DNA of 6,172 bases from Melioribacteraceae bacterium (lineage in GTDB: Bacteria > Bacteroidota > Ignavibacteria > Ignavibacteriales > Melioribacteraceae), in NCBI GenBank assembly GCA_027858595.1, contig JAQICK010000361.1, positions 1 to 6,172 of the forward strand, given 5' to 3'. The translations under genes and the position numbers were made by a program. The stretch's first letter is position 1, and each line of letters begins with the position of its first letter. The notes below the pieces were generated by a model. The model had not been told where the DNA came from and made no database searches. It saw only the letters and a list, made by a program, of their open reading frames with translations. Below are positions 1-6,172 of the stretch, in pieces.

Positions 1-2
1 CA

Positions 3-1949
3 TCAACTGTTTTTAGTCAAAACACAGAAAATGTTGTTGCAGAATTTGATGGACACGAAATTACATTGGGTGAATTTGAGAAAGCGTACGAAAAGAATGT
101 TGGTGGTACAGAAATGGCAGCAAAAGATTCGTTGCAAGATTACAAAAATTTCTTGAATTTATATGTAACATATAAAATGAAACTCAGAGATGCATTTGTT
201 CGTGATTATAGAAATGATGAGGAACTTGTAAATGAGTTAAATGATTATAAAGAGCAAGTTGGGGTTAGTTACATTGAAGAGAAGCAAATTGTTTCGCCTG
301 GAATGAAAAGATTTTATGATGAACGTAGAGAAGAAGTTCGTGTGAGCCATATAATGTACAAGTTGGGTGCTTTTCCCGAAGCAACGCTTAAGCAAGCGGA
401 ATCTGTACTTGATAGTATAAAAAATGGAAAAACTTTTGAAGCAATGGTTCAAAAGTATTCTCAAGATGAATTCTCAAAAAAGAAGGATGGAGATATTTAT
501 TGGTTTACAGCCGGACAAATTATTCCAGCATTTGAAGCAGCAGCATATTCTACTCCAGTTGGAGAGGTTTATCCTAAAGTTGTTAAAACTAAATATGGAT
601 ATCATATTTTAAAAGTTACAGATAGACAACCAAGAAAATATAAAGTTAGAGCAAAACACATTCTTGTTAAAAATGCTGAAGCATCAGGTAATATGGTTGA
701 TGCATTATCAGGTGAAAAGCCACTAGCTAAAATTACTAGAATTTATGAAGAAATTAAAAATGGTGCTGATTTCGATTCTCTAGCAAAAGAATACTCTGAT
801 GATCCAGGTTCTGGTGCAAAAGGTGGAGACCTTGGACTTTTTGAAAGAAGACAGATGGTGCAACCATTTGACGAAGCTGTTTTTAAACTTCAAGTGGGAG
901 AAGTTTCAGAAATAGTTAAAACTCGTTTTGGATATCATATAATTAAACTTGTTGAAGTACTAGAGTATCCTTCTTTCGAAAAAGAGTTAGAAAATCTTAG
1001 AGAGATGTACAAAAAATCACGATATGAATTTGATAACAATAAATTTTTAAGTGGTTTGAAAACAGAATATAATTTTAGTCTTAATGATGCATTACTTCCT
1101 AAGCTAAGCGTTAAAGATAACGAAATTACATTATCTGAAAACTTTGAAGAAAATGAAACGTATTTAAGTAATAAAGATTCAGTTTTAGTTTCAGTTAATT
1201 CAAAAAATTACACTATCAAATCATTTTTTGAATATTTAATTGCACAACGTAAATATGAAAATAATGCTTTAACTACCCAACTTCTTTCTGATGGAGCCAA
1301 AGATTATAGTAACGAATTACTTTTAAGAAAAAAAGGCTCTGAGTTAGAGAAAACAGATAAAGAGTTTGCAAGTTTAATGGGCGATTACCAAAATGGAATT
1401 TATATTTTTAAGTTACAAGAAGATGAAGTTTGGAATAAAGTTAAAATTGATTCCACTAAACTTCGTACAGAGTACAATAAATCGAAAGAGAATTTTGTAA
1501 TTGAAGGTAAAGTTAATTTCAATGAAATATTTTCAAGAGATAAAGAAAGAATTGAAAATTATTCTCAAATGTTAAAAGATGGCGTTGATTTCGATTCAGT
1601 AGCTTTCAAATATACTGAGAGACCTGGATTCAAAGCTAAATATGGAAGACACGGATTTAAGAATGTAAGCGATAGTGAATTATCTAAACAAGCTTATTCT
1701 CTTTCTAATGCTGGTAATTTTTCGGAAATTTTTGCAGTTGATGGTGGTTTTGCCGTGGTAATTTTACGTAAAAAAGTTGCAAAAAGTATAAAAACATTTC
1801 AAGAAGCATTGCCTGAGTTATCAAGTTCTTTTCAAGAATCTGAAAGTAAAAGACTTGATAAAGAATATGTAGATGGTTTGAAAATATTGTATCAACCAGA
1901 ATACTTTTACAATGAATTAGAAAATGCATATAAAGTTGAGAAAAAATAG
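3..1949 (+). CDS. Multi-domain PpiC/parvulin peptidyl-prolyl isomerase, 5' partial
   Basis: This is a probable periplasmic foldase/chaperone of the SurA/PpiC class that isomerises prolyl bonds in exported proteins. The frame is open to the left edge. The first visible residues (STVFSQ, then NTENVVAEFDG) look like the end of a signal peptide followed by a SurA-type N-terminal segment, so the true start is probably a few tens of codons upstream; the TTG at 66 lies inside the conserved segment and is not a likely start. Of 648 visible residues, parvulin domain 1 covers about 112-208 (VSHIMY to GYHILKV), and domain 2 about 213-319 (RAKHIL, then YSDDPGSGAKGGDLG, then GYHIIKL). A second SurA-N-like stretch starts near 392, and a degenerate third parvulin domain lies at about 502-591. 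The segment GIYIFKLQEDEVWNKV (about 465-480) resembles a conserved element of Bacteroidetes PpiC proteins. Its 3' end overlaps the next gene by 26 bases. The family is certain; the exact client proteins are unknown. Confidence 0.93.
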   Translation, partial: STVFSQNTENVVAEFDGHEITLGEFEKAYEKNVGGTEMAAKDSLQDYKNFLNLYVTYKMKLRDAFVRDYRNDEELVNELNDYKEQVGVSYIEEKQIVSPGMKRFYDERREEVRVSHIMYKLGAFPEATLKQAESVLDSIKNGKTFEAMVQKYSQDEFSKKKDGDIYWFTAGQIIPAFEAAAYSTPVGEVYPKVVKTKYGYHILKVTDRQPRKYKVRAKHILVKNAEASGNMVDALSGEKPLAKITRIYEEIKNGADFDSLAKEYSDDPGSGAKGGDLGLFERRQMVQPFDEAVFKLQVGEVSEIVKTRFGYHIIKLVEVLEYPSFEKELENLREMYKKSRYEFDNNKFLSGLKTEYNFSLNDALLPKLSVKDNEITLSENFEENETYLSNKDSVLVSVNSKNYTIKSFFEYLIAQRKYENNALTTQLLSDGAKDYSNELLLRKKGSELEKTDKEFASLMGDYQNGIYIFKLQEDEVWNKVKIDSTKLRTEYNKSKENFVIEGKVNFNEIFSRDKERIENYSQMLKDGVDFDSVAFKYTERPGFKAKYGRHGFKNVSDSELSKQAYSLSNAGNFSEIFAVDGGFAVVILRKKVAKSIKTFQEALPELSSSFQESESKRLDKEYVDGLKILYQPEYFYNELENAYKVEKK

Positions 1950-2745
1950 AAAAATTGTTTTTGTAATTCTACTCTTCCTTTTAGTATCATGTTCAAAAAA
2001 GGAAGAGGAAAAGAATTACGTTGCAAAAGTTGGCGATTCCTACTTAACAGAAACAATGATTGAGGAATCTCTTAATCTTAAAAAAGATGTTCATAAATTT
2101 CGTGAAGAATTTATCCGTGAGTGGATTGAAACAGAGCTAATCTATTTGGATGCTATTAATAAAGAAGTTGTTAATTCTGAAGAGTATGAAAAGGTAATTA
2201 CTAATGCAAAAGTTGAGGTAGCTAAAGCTCTTGTTATAAAGAAACAAGTTTCTGATTTATCCATTTCAGCATCTGAAAAGGAGTTGAAGATCTTCTTTTC
2301 CACCAATATTGCTGAATTCAAAATAGCAACTACTCGGTTAATTTATAATCAAATAACTTTCGCTAATAAAGAATCTGCTATTAAATTTCGCAGAATGATA
2401 ATAAGCAAAGGTTGGAAGAATTCCACAAAGTATTTTGAAGATAATAATATTCAATTTTCTGTTAAAGAGAATAAATTTGAATATGTTTATAACGTGCTTC
2501 AAGAAGATTTGAAAAATCAGCTTCTTATGATTGATGAGAAAAAATATAGTGGTGTAATAGAAATTTCAAAAAATATATTTTCAGTCGTGCAATTGCTAAA
2601 AATTTATAAAAAAAATGATGTACCAGAGTTTGAAGAAATAGCAGACGAAATTGAACAAAAATTTTTTTCCTTTAAAAGAAAAGAATTATACAATAATTAT
2701 TTAAAAGGACTTTATTCAGAATATAGTTCTGAAATTGAGAGGTAA
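1924..2745 (+). CDS. SurA/PpiC-like lipoprotein with degenerate parvulin domain
   Basis: This is a 273-residue predicted lipoprotein, probably facing the periplasm from the inner or outer membrane. A basic N-terminus (KLRKNRK) and hydrophobic stretch lead to a good lipobox, LLVS-C with Cys23, followed by a charged linker (SKKEEEK). Residues 31-46 (YVAKVGDSYLTE) match the start of SurA/PpiC N-terminal domains, and the helical region to about 125 fits that fold. Residues about 137-235 follow the parvulin order of strands and helices (TRLIYNQITF at the start, FSVVQLLKIYKKN at the end). However, the H-I of the first strand, the YSDDPGS/GGDLG loop and the terminal GYHI are all missing, so isomerase activity is unlikely and a holdase or adaptor role is inferred. 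The ATG at 1924 has no evident Shine-Dalgarno and overlaps the upstream gene by 26 bases. An in-frame TTG at 1936 would give an equally good signal peptide (MRKNRK...). It lies between two active parvulin genes, which suggests shared work. Database annotation could simply be 'hypothetical protein' or 'peptidylprolyl isomerase'. Confidence 0.87.
   Translation: MHIKLRKNRKIVFVILLFLLVSCSKKEEEKNYVAKVGDSYLTETMIEESLNLKKDVHKFREEFIREWIETELIYLDAINKEVVNSEEYEKVITNAKVEVAKALVIKKQVSDLSISASEKELKIFFSTNIAEFKIATTRLIYNQITFANKESAIKFRRMIISKGWKNSTKYFEDNNIQFSVKENKFEYVYNVLQEDLKNQLLMIDEKKYSGVIEISKNIFSVVQLLKIYKKNDVPEFEEIADEIEQKFFSFKRKELYNNYLKGLYSEYSSEIER
2737..2742 (+). promoter_or_regulatory. Ribosome binding site for surA (GAGAGG)
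   Basis: GAGAGG ends 11 bases before the ATG at 2754 and lies inside the last codons of the preceding lipoprotein gene, just before its TAA. It is a moderate purine-rich Shine-Dalgarno match with slightly long spacing. It supports the ATG at 2754, which opens directly into a signal peptide. Confidence 0.5.
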
Positions 2746-2753
2746 ATTAGAAT

Positions 2754-4022
2754 ATGAAGAAAATAATAATGCTCTTATTTGTAATGCTAAATTTCAGCTT
2801 TGCCCAAGAGGTATTGGATGAAATAGTTGCGGTTGTTGATAATGAGATAATACTAAAATCAGAACTTGATTTAAGGGTTAGTATTGAGGCATCTCAAAAG
2901 AAGTTTGACCCAGCAAATCCGGCAAGCAAAAGAAAAGTTTTAGATGGAATGATTGCTGAAAAACTCCTTTATGCACAAGCTGAGTTAGATACAATAGAAG
3001 TATCTGATGAAGAAATTTCTCAGCAACTCGATTACCAAATGAACTATTTTATTCAGCAATATGGCTCTAAAGAGCGAGTTGAAGAGACTTACGGGATGAG
3101 CATTGAAAAAATAAAGCGTGAGTTTCGCGAAGAGACTAAAAAGAATATTATGGCTCAAAAAGTTCAACAACAAAAATTTGGACAAATTGATGTTACTCGA
3201 AGAGAAGTAATAGAATTTTACAATTCTTATAAAGATTCTCTTGGATTAATTCCTGAAAAATTTACACTCGGGCATATTTTTGCTAACCCCAAAAAAAATT
3301 CATCTGTTAAAAAGAAAGCTAAATTACTTGCAGAATCATTGTTAGATTCTTTACGGCATGGCTCCGATTTTGCACAGCTTGCAACAAAGTATTCTGATGA
3401 CCCAGGAAGTCGTGCACAAGGTGGTGATTTAGGTTCCGTGCAACGTGGAGTTTTTTATCCAGAGTTTGAATCTGCAGCATTTGCTCTCGAAGATAACGAA
3501 ATATCTGAAGTTATTGAGTCTCCCGTTGGTTTTCATATAATTCAACTACTTGAAAGAAAGGGAAACCAAATTCATTCGCGCCATATTTTAATTATGATGA
3601 AGAGTGATGATCAATCAGATTTAAAAGCTCTTGAGTTTCTTACCGATATAAAAGATAGTATCCGTAAGGAGTTTAATACATTTGAATATTATGCTAAAAC
3701 CTATAGCGACGACAAAGAAACTGCTAAGTTTAGTGGTAAACTTGGCACAATGGAGGCTGGACAAATTGAACAGCAACTTCTTACAACAGTCTATAAGATG
3801 AGCGATGGTGACATTTCACCTCCCCAAAAACTAAAGACAGATGCTAAAAATTATGGATATCATATTGTTAAGTTGTATAGCAGAGTTCCTGAACATGTTG
3901 CAAATATTGATGAAGATTTTGAAGACATTAAGCGTTTAGCACAATTTAGAAAACGTGAGAAACTTTATAAGGAATGGGTTGAAGAATTAAAGTCACATAT
4001 TTATTGGGAAATTAAAATTTAG
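2754..4022 (+). CDS. surA: SurA-type periplasmic chaperone / peptidyl-prolyl isomerase
   Basis: SurA binds unfolded outer-membrane proteins in the periplasm and passes them toward the BAM complex; its parvulin domains can isomerise prolyl bonds. The 422-residue product is close to the usual SurA length. It begins with a short Sec signal peptide (MKKIIMLLF..., likely cleaved after SFA at residue 17, leaving QEVLDEIVAVVDNEII), the classic opening of the SurA N-terminal domain, which runs to about 165. Parvulin 1 covers about 170-268 (FTLGHIF, YSDDPGSRAQGGDLG, GFHIIQL) and parvulin 2 about 274-377 (HSRHILI, YSDD near 317-320, GYHIVKL). A C-terminal helix (about 388-415) completes the chaperone core. 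In parvulin 2 the loop after YSDD is changed (KETAKFSGKLG instead of PGS..GGDLG). It starts 8 bases after the lipoprotein gene and ends 7 bases before moxR, so it is co-transcribed with both. Assignment to SurA rather than a generic PpiC protein rests on domain order and length. Confidence 0.92.
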   Translation: MKKIIMLLFVMLNFSFAQEVLDEIVAVVDNEIILKSELDLRVSIEASQKKFDPANPASKRKVLDGMIAEKLLYAQAELDTIEVSDEEISQQLDYQMNYFIQQYGSKERVEETYGMSIEKIKREFREETKKNIMAQKVQQQKFGQIDVTRREVIEFYNSYKDSLGLIPEKFTLGHIFANPKKNSSVKKKAKLLAESLLDSLRHGSDFAQLATKYSDDPGSRAQGGDLGSVQRGVFYPEFESAAFALEDNEISEVIESPVGFHIIQLLERKGNQIHSRHILIMMKSDDQSDLKALEFLTDIKDSIRKEFNTFEYYAKTYSDDKETAKFSGKLGTMEAGQIEQQLLTTVYKMSDGDISPPQKLKTDAKNYGYHIVKLYSRVPEHVANIDEDFEDIKRLAQFRKREKLYKEWVEELKSHIYWEIKI

Positions 4023-4026
4023 GTGA
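4021..4026 (+). promoter_or_regulatory. Ribosome binding site AGGTGA deciding the TTG start of moxR
   Basis: AGGTGA matches the GGAGGUGA complement of the 16S rRNA 3' end, with six bases between AGG and the TTG at 4030. It overlaps the surA stop codon (TAG at 4020-4022). An in-frame TGA at 4024 closes the frame upstream, and no in-frame ATG or GTG appears before the conserved ATPase region, so TTG at 4030 is the best start. Confidence 0.7.
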
Positions 4027-4029
4027 ATT

Positions 4030-5022
4030 TTGAGTTTAAGCAGTAGTAATTCAAATGATGTTCAATTAGTTGAAAAATTAAGTGAATCAGTAAAAAAAAT
4101 CAAAATAGAAATTCATAAAGTGATTGTCGGACAAGATGAAATAATTGATAATACTCTTGTTGCCTTACTATCTGGTGGTCATACTTTATTGGTTGGTGTT
4201 CCAGGACTTGCTAAGACTTTGTTGATTAAAACAGTAGCTGATGTTCTTGATCTTAATTTTAGTAGAATTCAGTTTACACCTGATTTAATGCCTGGTGATA
4301 TTACTGGAACTGAAATAATTGAAGAAGATCAAATTTCACACAAGCGAGAGTTTAAATTTATTCGAGGGCCAATTTTCTCTAATATTATTCTTGCTGATGA
4401 AATAAACAGAACACCTCCTAAAACCCAATCAGCACTGCTTGAGGCTATGCAGGAGCATAATGTTACAGCTATGGGTAACAGTTACAAACTTGATGAACCA
4501 TTCTTTGTTCTTGCAACGCAAAACCCAATTGAGCACGAAGGAACTTACCCATTACCTGAGGCACAGCTCGATAGATTTATGTTTAAACTTTGGTTGGATT
4601 ATCCAACTTACGAAGAAGAAATTTCTATTGTTAAATCAACAACTTCAGAAGTAGTTCCAGAATTAAACAAAGTTATTTCTAAAGAGGAGCTAATTGAGTT
4701 TCAACAACTTGTTAAACGAGTTCCTGTAGCTGATAATGTAATTGAATACGCAATTAAAAAAGTAAAAGAAACTAGACCGACTGAGACTGAAAATCCTAAA
4801 TTAAAAGAATGGATTAGCTGGGGTGCCGGACCTCGTGCATCGCAATATTTAATTATAGCTGCAAAAACAAAAGCAATTATGGATGGCAGATACACACCAA
4901 GTATTGATGATGTAAAAGCCTCTTTAGTACCCATACTACGCCACAGAATAATTCCAAACTTCAATGCCGAAGCTGATGGAATTACTTCTCTTGATATTAT
5001 TAACACTTTAATGAATGACTAA
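4030..5022 (+). CDS. MoxR-family AAA+ ATPase
   Basis: This is a cytoplasmic AAA+ ATPase of the MoxR branch, whose members act as chaperones in protein maturation or complex assembly, often with VWA-domain partners. The 330-residue length is typical. Motifs seen are Walker A GVPGLAKT (56-63), a following FTPDLMPGDITG segment (82-93), Walker B IILADEINR (119-127), TPPKTQSALLEAMQE (128-142), sensor 1 LATQNP (161-166), the presumed arginine finger in LDRF (Arg182), and sensor 2 GPRAS (267-271, Arg269). The C-terminal helical lid ends in the usual LRHRI..NF..... region (303-311). All catalytic elements are intact. There is no signal peptide or membrane segment. The start is TTG, supported by AGGTGA overlapping the surA stop. 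The gene lies 7 bases after surA and 5 bases before an M23 peptidase gene. No DUF58 or VWA gene, the usual MoxR companions, is in the window, so its partner is unknown. Family certain, specific role not. Confidence 0.95.
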   Translation: MSLSSSNSNDVQLVEKLSESVKKIKIEIHKVIVGQDEIIDNTLVALLSGGHTLLVGVPGLAKTLLIKTVADVLDLNFSRIQFTPDLMPGDITGTEIIEEDQISHKREFKFIRGPIFSNIILADEINRTPPKTQSALLEAMQEHNVTAMGNSYKLDEPFFVLATQNPIEHEGTYPLPEAQLDRFMFKLWLDYPTYEEEISIVKSTTSEVVPELNKVISKEELIEFQQLVKRVPVADNVIEYAIKKVKETRPTETENPKLKEWISWGAGPRASQYLIIAAKTKAIMDGRYTPSIDDVKASLVPILRHRIIPNFNAEADGITSLDIINTLMND

Positions 5023-5027
5023 TATTT

Positions 5028-6172
5028 ATGAATATAATACGCCTAACGCTTTTACTCCTAATTTTATTATTTTCTTTAATTCTCTTTTTTTCGTGTTCAA
5101 ATGAAATTGAAGATAAAAAAGAGGAAGTAATAGTTCCGAAGCCCAATATTTATGGGTTGTTTGTGGATTCTTTAACTCTCTTTGAAGGCGTTGTTCAGAA
5201 GAACGAAACGCTTTCAGATATTTTACATCCTCATAATATTACATACCAAAAAATCTCTGAAATTAGTACAATTGCAAAAGATAAATTTAATGTTAGAAAA
5301 ATAAATAGCGGAAATAATTATAAAATCTATTCTAAAATTGATTCAGTAGAAAGATTACAATATTTTATTTATGAAAATGATCCAATAAATTTTGCAATTG
5401 TAGATTTTACAGATTCTGTTATTACAATAGAAACTGGCGAAAAAGAAGTTATCATAAAAGAGAGGGAAGCTGCCGGAATAATTGAAAGCTCACTTTACAT
5501 GACACTTAATGGACAAAATGTAAGCGACTTGTTGGCACTAAAAATGGCAGAAGTTTATGCTTGGCAGATAGATTTCTATCGTGTTCAAGATGGTGATAAT
5601 TTTAGAGTAATTTTTGAAGAAAAATTTATTGATGGCGAATTTGTTGGAGTAGGCGAGATTAAGTCGGCATATTTTAAACATCGCAAAGATGATTTTTATG
5701 CTTTCTATTATGAGCAAAATGGAAACGGCGAATTTTTTGATGAAGAGGGCAATAGTTTGAGAAAAGCCTTTCTAAAATCTCCATTAAAATTTGGACGTAT
5801 GACTTCGAGCTATAGTAAGCGTCGCTTTCATCCAGTTCTTCACAGGTTCAAATCACATTTAGGAACTGACTATGCAGCCCCTACTGGTACGCCTATTCAC
5901 TCCACCGGTGATGGTGTTGTAATTGAGGCTAGATATAAAAGTAGCAATGGAAATTATGTGAAGATTAGGCACAACGGAACCTTCAAGACTCAGTATTTAC
6001 ATATGTCCAAAATTGCAAAAGGTATAAAGCCAGGTGTATCAGTGAAGCAAGATCAAGTAATTGGACATGTTGGAATGACTGGACTTGCGACAGGTCCTCA
6101 CGTTTGTTACCGATTCTGGAAAAATGGAGAACAAGTAAATCATAGAGCAGAAAAGATAAAATCATCTAATCC
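5028..6172 (+). CDS. Membrane-anchored M23 (LytM) peptidoglycan metallopeptidase with LysM-like domain, 3' partial
   Basis: This is a predicted cell-wall endopeptidase of the MepM/YebA/Csd3 type, which cuts peptide cross-links in peptidoglycan from the periplasmic side. 381 residues are visible and the frame runs off the right edge. The N-terminus is strongly hydrophobic (about 5-22) and ends in FFSC at Cys23, followed by acidic and lysine residues: a weak lipobox, or alternatively an uncleaved anchor. Residues about 45-103 (LFEGVVQKNETLSDIL...NNYKIYSK) resemble an OapA/LysM-like domain, and about 150-230 the intermediate Csd3-type domain. The M23 domain begins near 252 (SPLKFGRMTSSYSKRRFHPV). 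Expected zinc ligands are His277 and Asp281 (HLGTD), and the catalytic His325 (YLHM) and His358 (GPH) are present, but the last ligand of H-x-H is Cys360. The ATG at 5028 is the only plausible start because a TGA closes the frame at 5016; no clear Shine-Dalgarno precedes it, so coupling to moxR translation is likely. Only the extreme C-terminus should be missing. Confidence 0.92.
   Translation, partial: MNIIRLTLLLLILLFSLILFFSCSNEIEDKKEEVIVPKPNIYGLFVDSLTLFEGVVQKNETLSDILHPHNITYQKISEISTIAKDKFNVRKINSGNNYKIYSKIDSVERLQYFIYENDPINFAIVDFTDSVITIETGEKEVIIKEREAAGIIESSLYMTLNGQNVSDLLALKMAEVYAWQIDFYRVQDGDNFRVIFEEKFIDGEFVGVGEIKSAYFKHRKDDFYAFYYEQNGNGEFFDEEGNSLRKAFLKSPLKFGRMTSSYSKRRFHPVLHRFKSHLGTDYAAPTGTPIHSTGDGVVIEARYKSSNGNYVKIRHNGTFKTQYLHMSKIAKGIKPGVSVKQDQVIGHVGMTGLATGPHVCYRFWKNGEQVNHRAEKIKSSN

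Larger units (their letters stand above)
1..6172 (+). other. Interior of one envelope-biogenesis operon
   Basis: All five genes run in the same direction. The junctions are a 26-base overlap and gaps of 8, 7 and 5 bases, leaving no room for promoters or terminators between genes. I saw no hairpin followed by a T run at any junction. Both ends of the operon lie outside the window. Co-transcription is inferred from spacing; internal promoters inside coding sequence cannot be excluded by eye. Confidence 0.75.

Noticed and set aside
66..68. TTG at 66 as the start of the first gene
   Set aside because: The frame is open to base 3, and the residues before it (VVAEFDGHEIT) are part of the conserved N-terminal domain behind what looks like a signal peptide end, so the gene begins outside the window.
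3289..3299. CCCC followed by a run of A in surA as a possible frameshift or slippage site
   Set aside because: The frame continues unbroken through parvulin domain 1 on both sides, so there is no sign of disruption or programmed recoding; A runs are common in this AT-rich DNA.
4439..4654. 71-codon + strand frame inside moxR
   Set aside because: It overlaps the Walker B to sensor 1 region in another frame; the composition is that of a shifted read of the ATPase.
4701..5006. 101-codon antisense reading frame within moxR
   Set aside because: It lies wholly opposite the conserved C-terminal part of the ATPase, has no ribosome binding site or recognisable domain, and is best explained as a shadow of the coding frame.
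5983..6165. Antisense reading frame at the right end
   Set aside because: It lies opposite the catalytic M23 region, which is clearly the real coding strand, and shows no family resemblance.
1..6172. Defence system, mobile element, CRISPR array, tRNA or other RNA gene
   Set aside because: Every part of the window is accounted for by five co-directional envelope-related genes. I saw no transposase, no spaced direct repeats, no terminal inverted repeats and no intergenic space large enough for an RNA gene.

Overview
The window is AT-rich coding DNA, roughly one third G+C by eye, and all five genes lie on the + strand. It looks like a Gram-negative member of the Bacteroidetes/Ignavibacteria/Chlorobi (FCB) group. 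The reasons are the low G+C, several parvulin-type chaperone genes in tandem next to surA, relaxed lipoprotein signals, and an M23 peptidase ending in the GPHVC-YRFWKNG signature that I associate with Bacteroidetes-type proteins. That assignment is inference from family resemblance; there is no rRNA or other marker in the window.

Layout: (1) from the left edge to 1949, a large multi-domain PpiC/parvulin peptidyl-prolyl isomerase whose start lies just outside the window; (2) 1924-2745, a lipoprotein built like SurA/PpiC but with an eroded, probably non-catalytic parvulin domain; (3) 2754-4022, a SurA-type periplasmic chaperone with signal peptide and two parvulin domains; (4) 4030-5022, a MoxR-family AAA+ ATPase with a TTG start; (5) 5028 to the right edge, a membrane-anchored LysM-like/M23 (LytM) peptidoglycan metallopeptidase, cut off by the window end. 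No stretch of 300 bases lacks a gene. The gaps are 8, 7 and 5 bases, and genes 1 and 2 overlap by 26 bases. No promoter or terminator is visible, so the whole window reads as the inside of one operon.

Together the genes describe envelope biogenesis. Three related parvulin-family proteins (two periplasmic or secreted, one lipid-anchored) would escort unfolded outer-membrane and secreted proteins. The MoxR ATPase is a cytoplasmic maturation chaperone. The M23 protein would act on, or regulate cutting of, the peptidoglycan through which those proteins pass. I see no mobile element, CRISPR array, RNA gene or defence system. The window is mostly conventional. The points worth a second look are the graded loss of catalytic parvulin features across the three paralogues, the duplicated architecture of the first protein, a Cys in place of the last zinc-binding His in the M23 protein, and a MoxR gene sitting between surA and a cell-wall hydrolase rather than beside VWA-domain partners.
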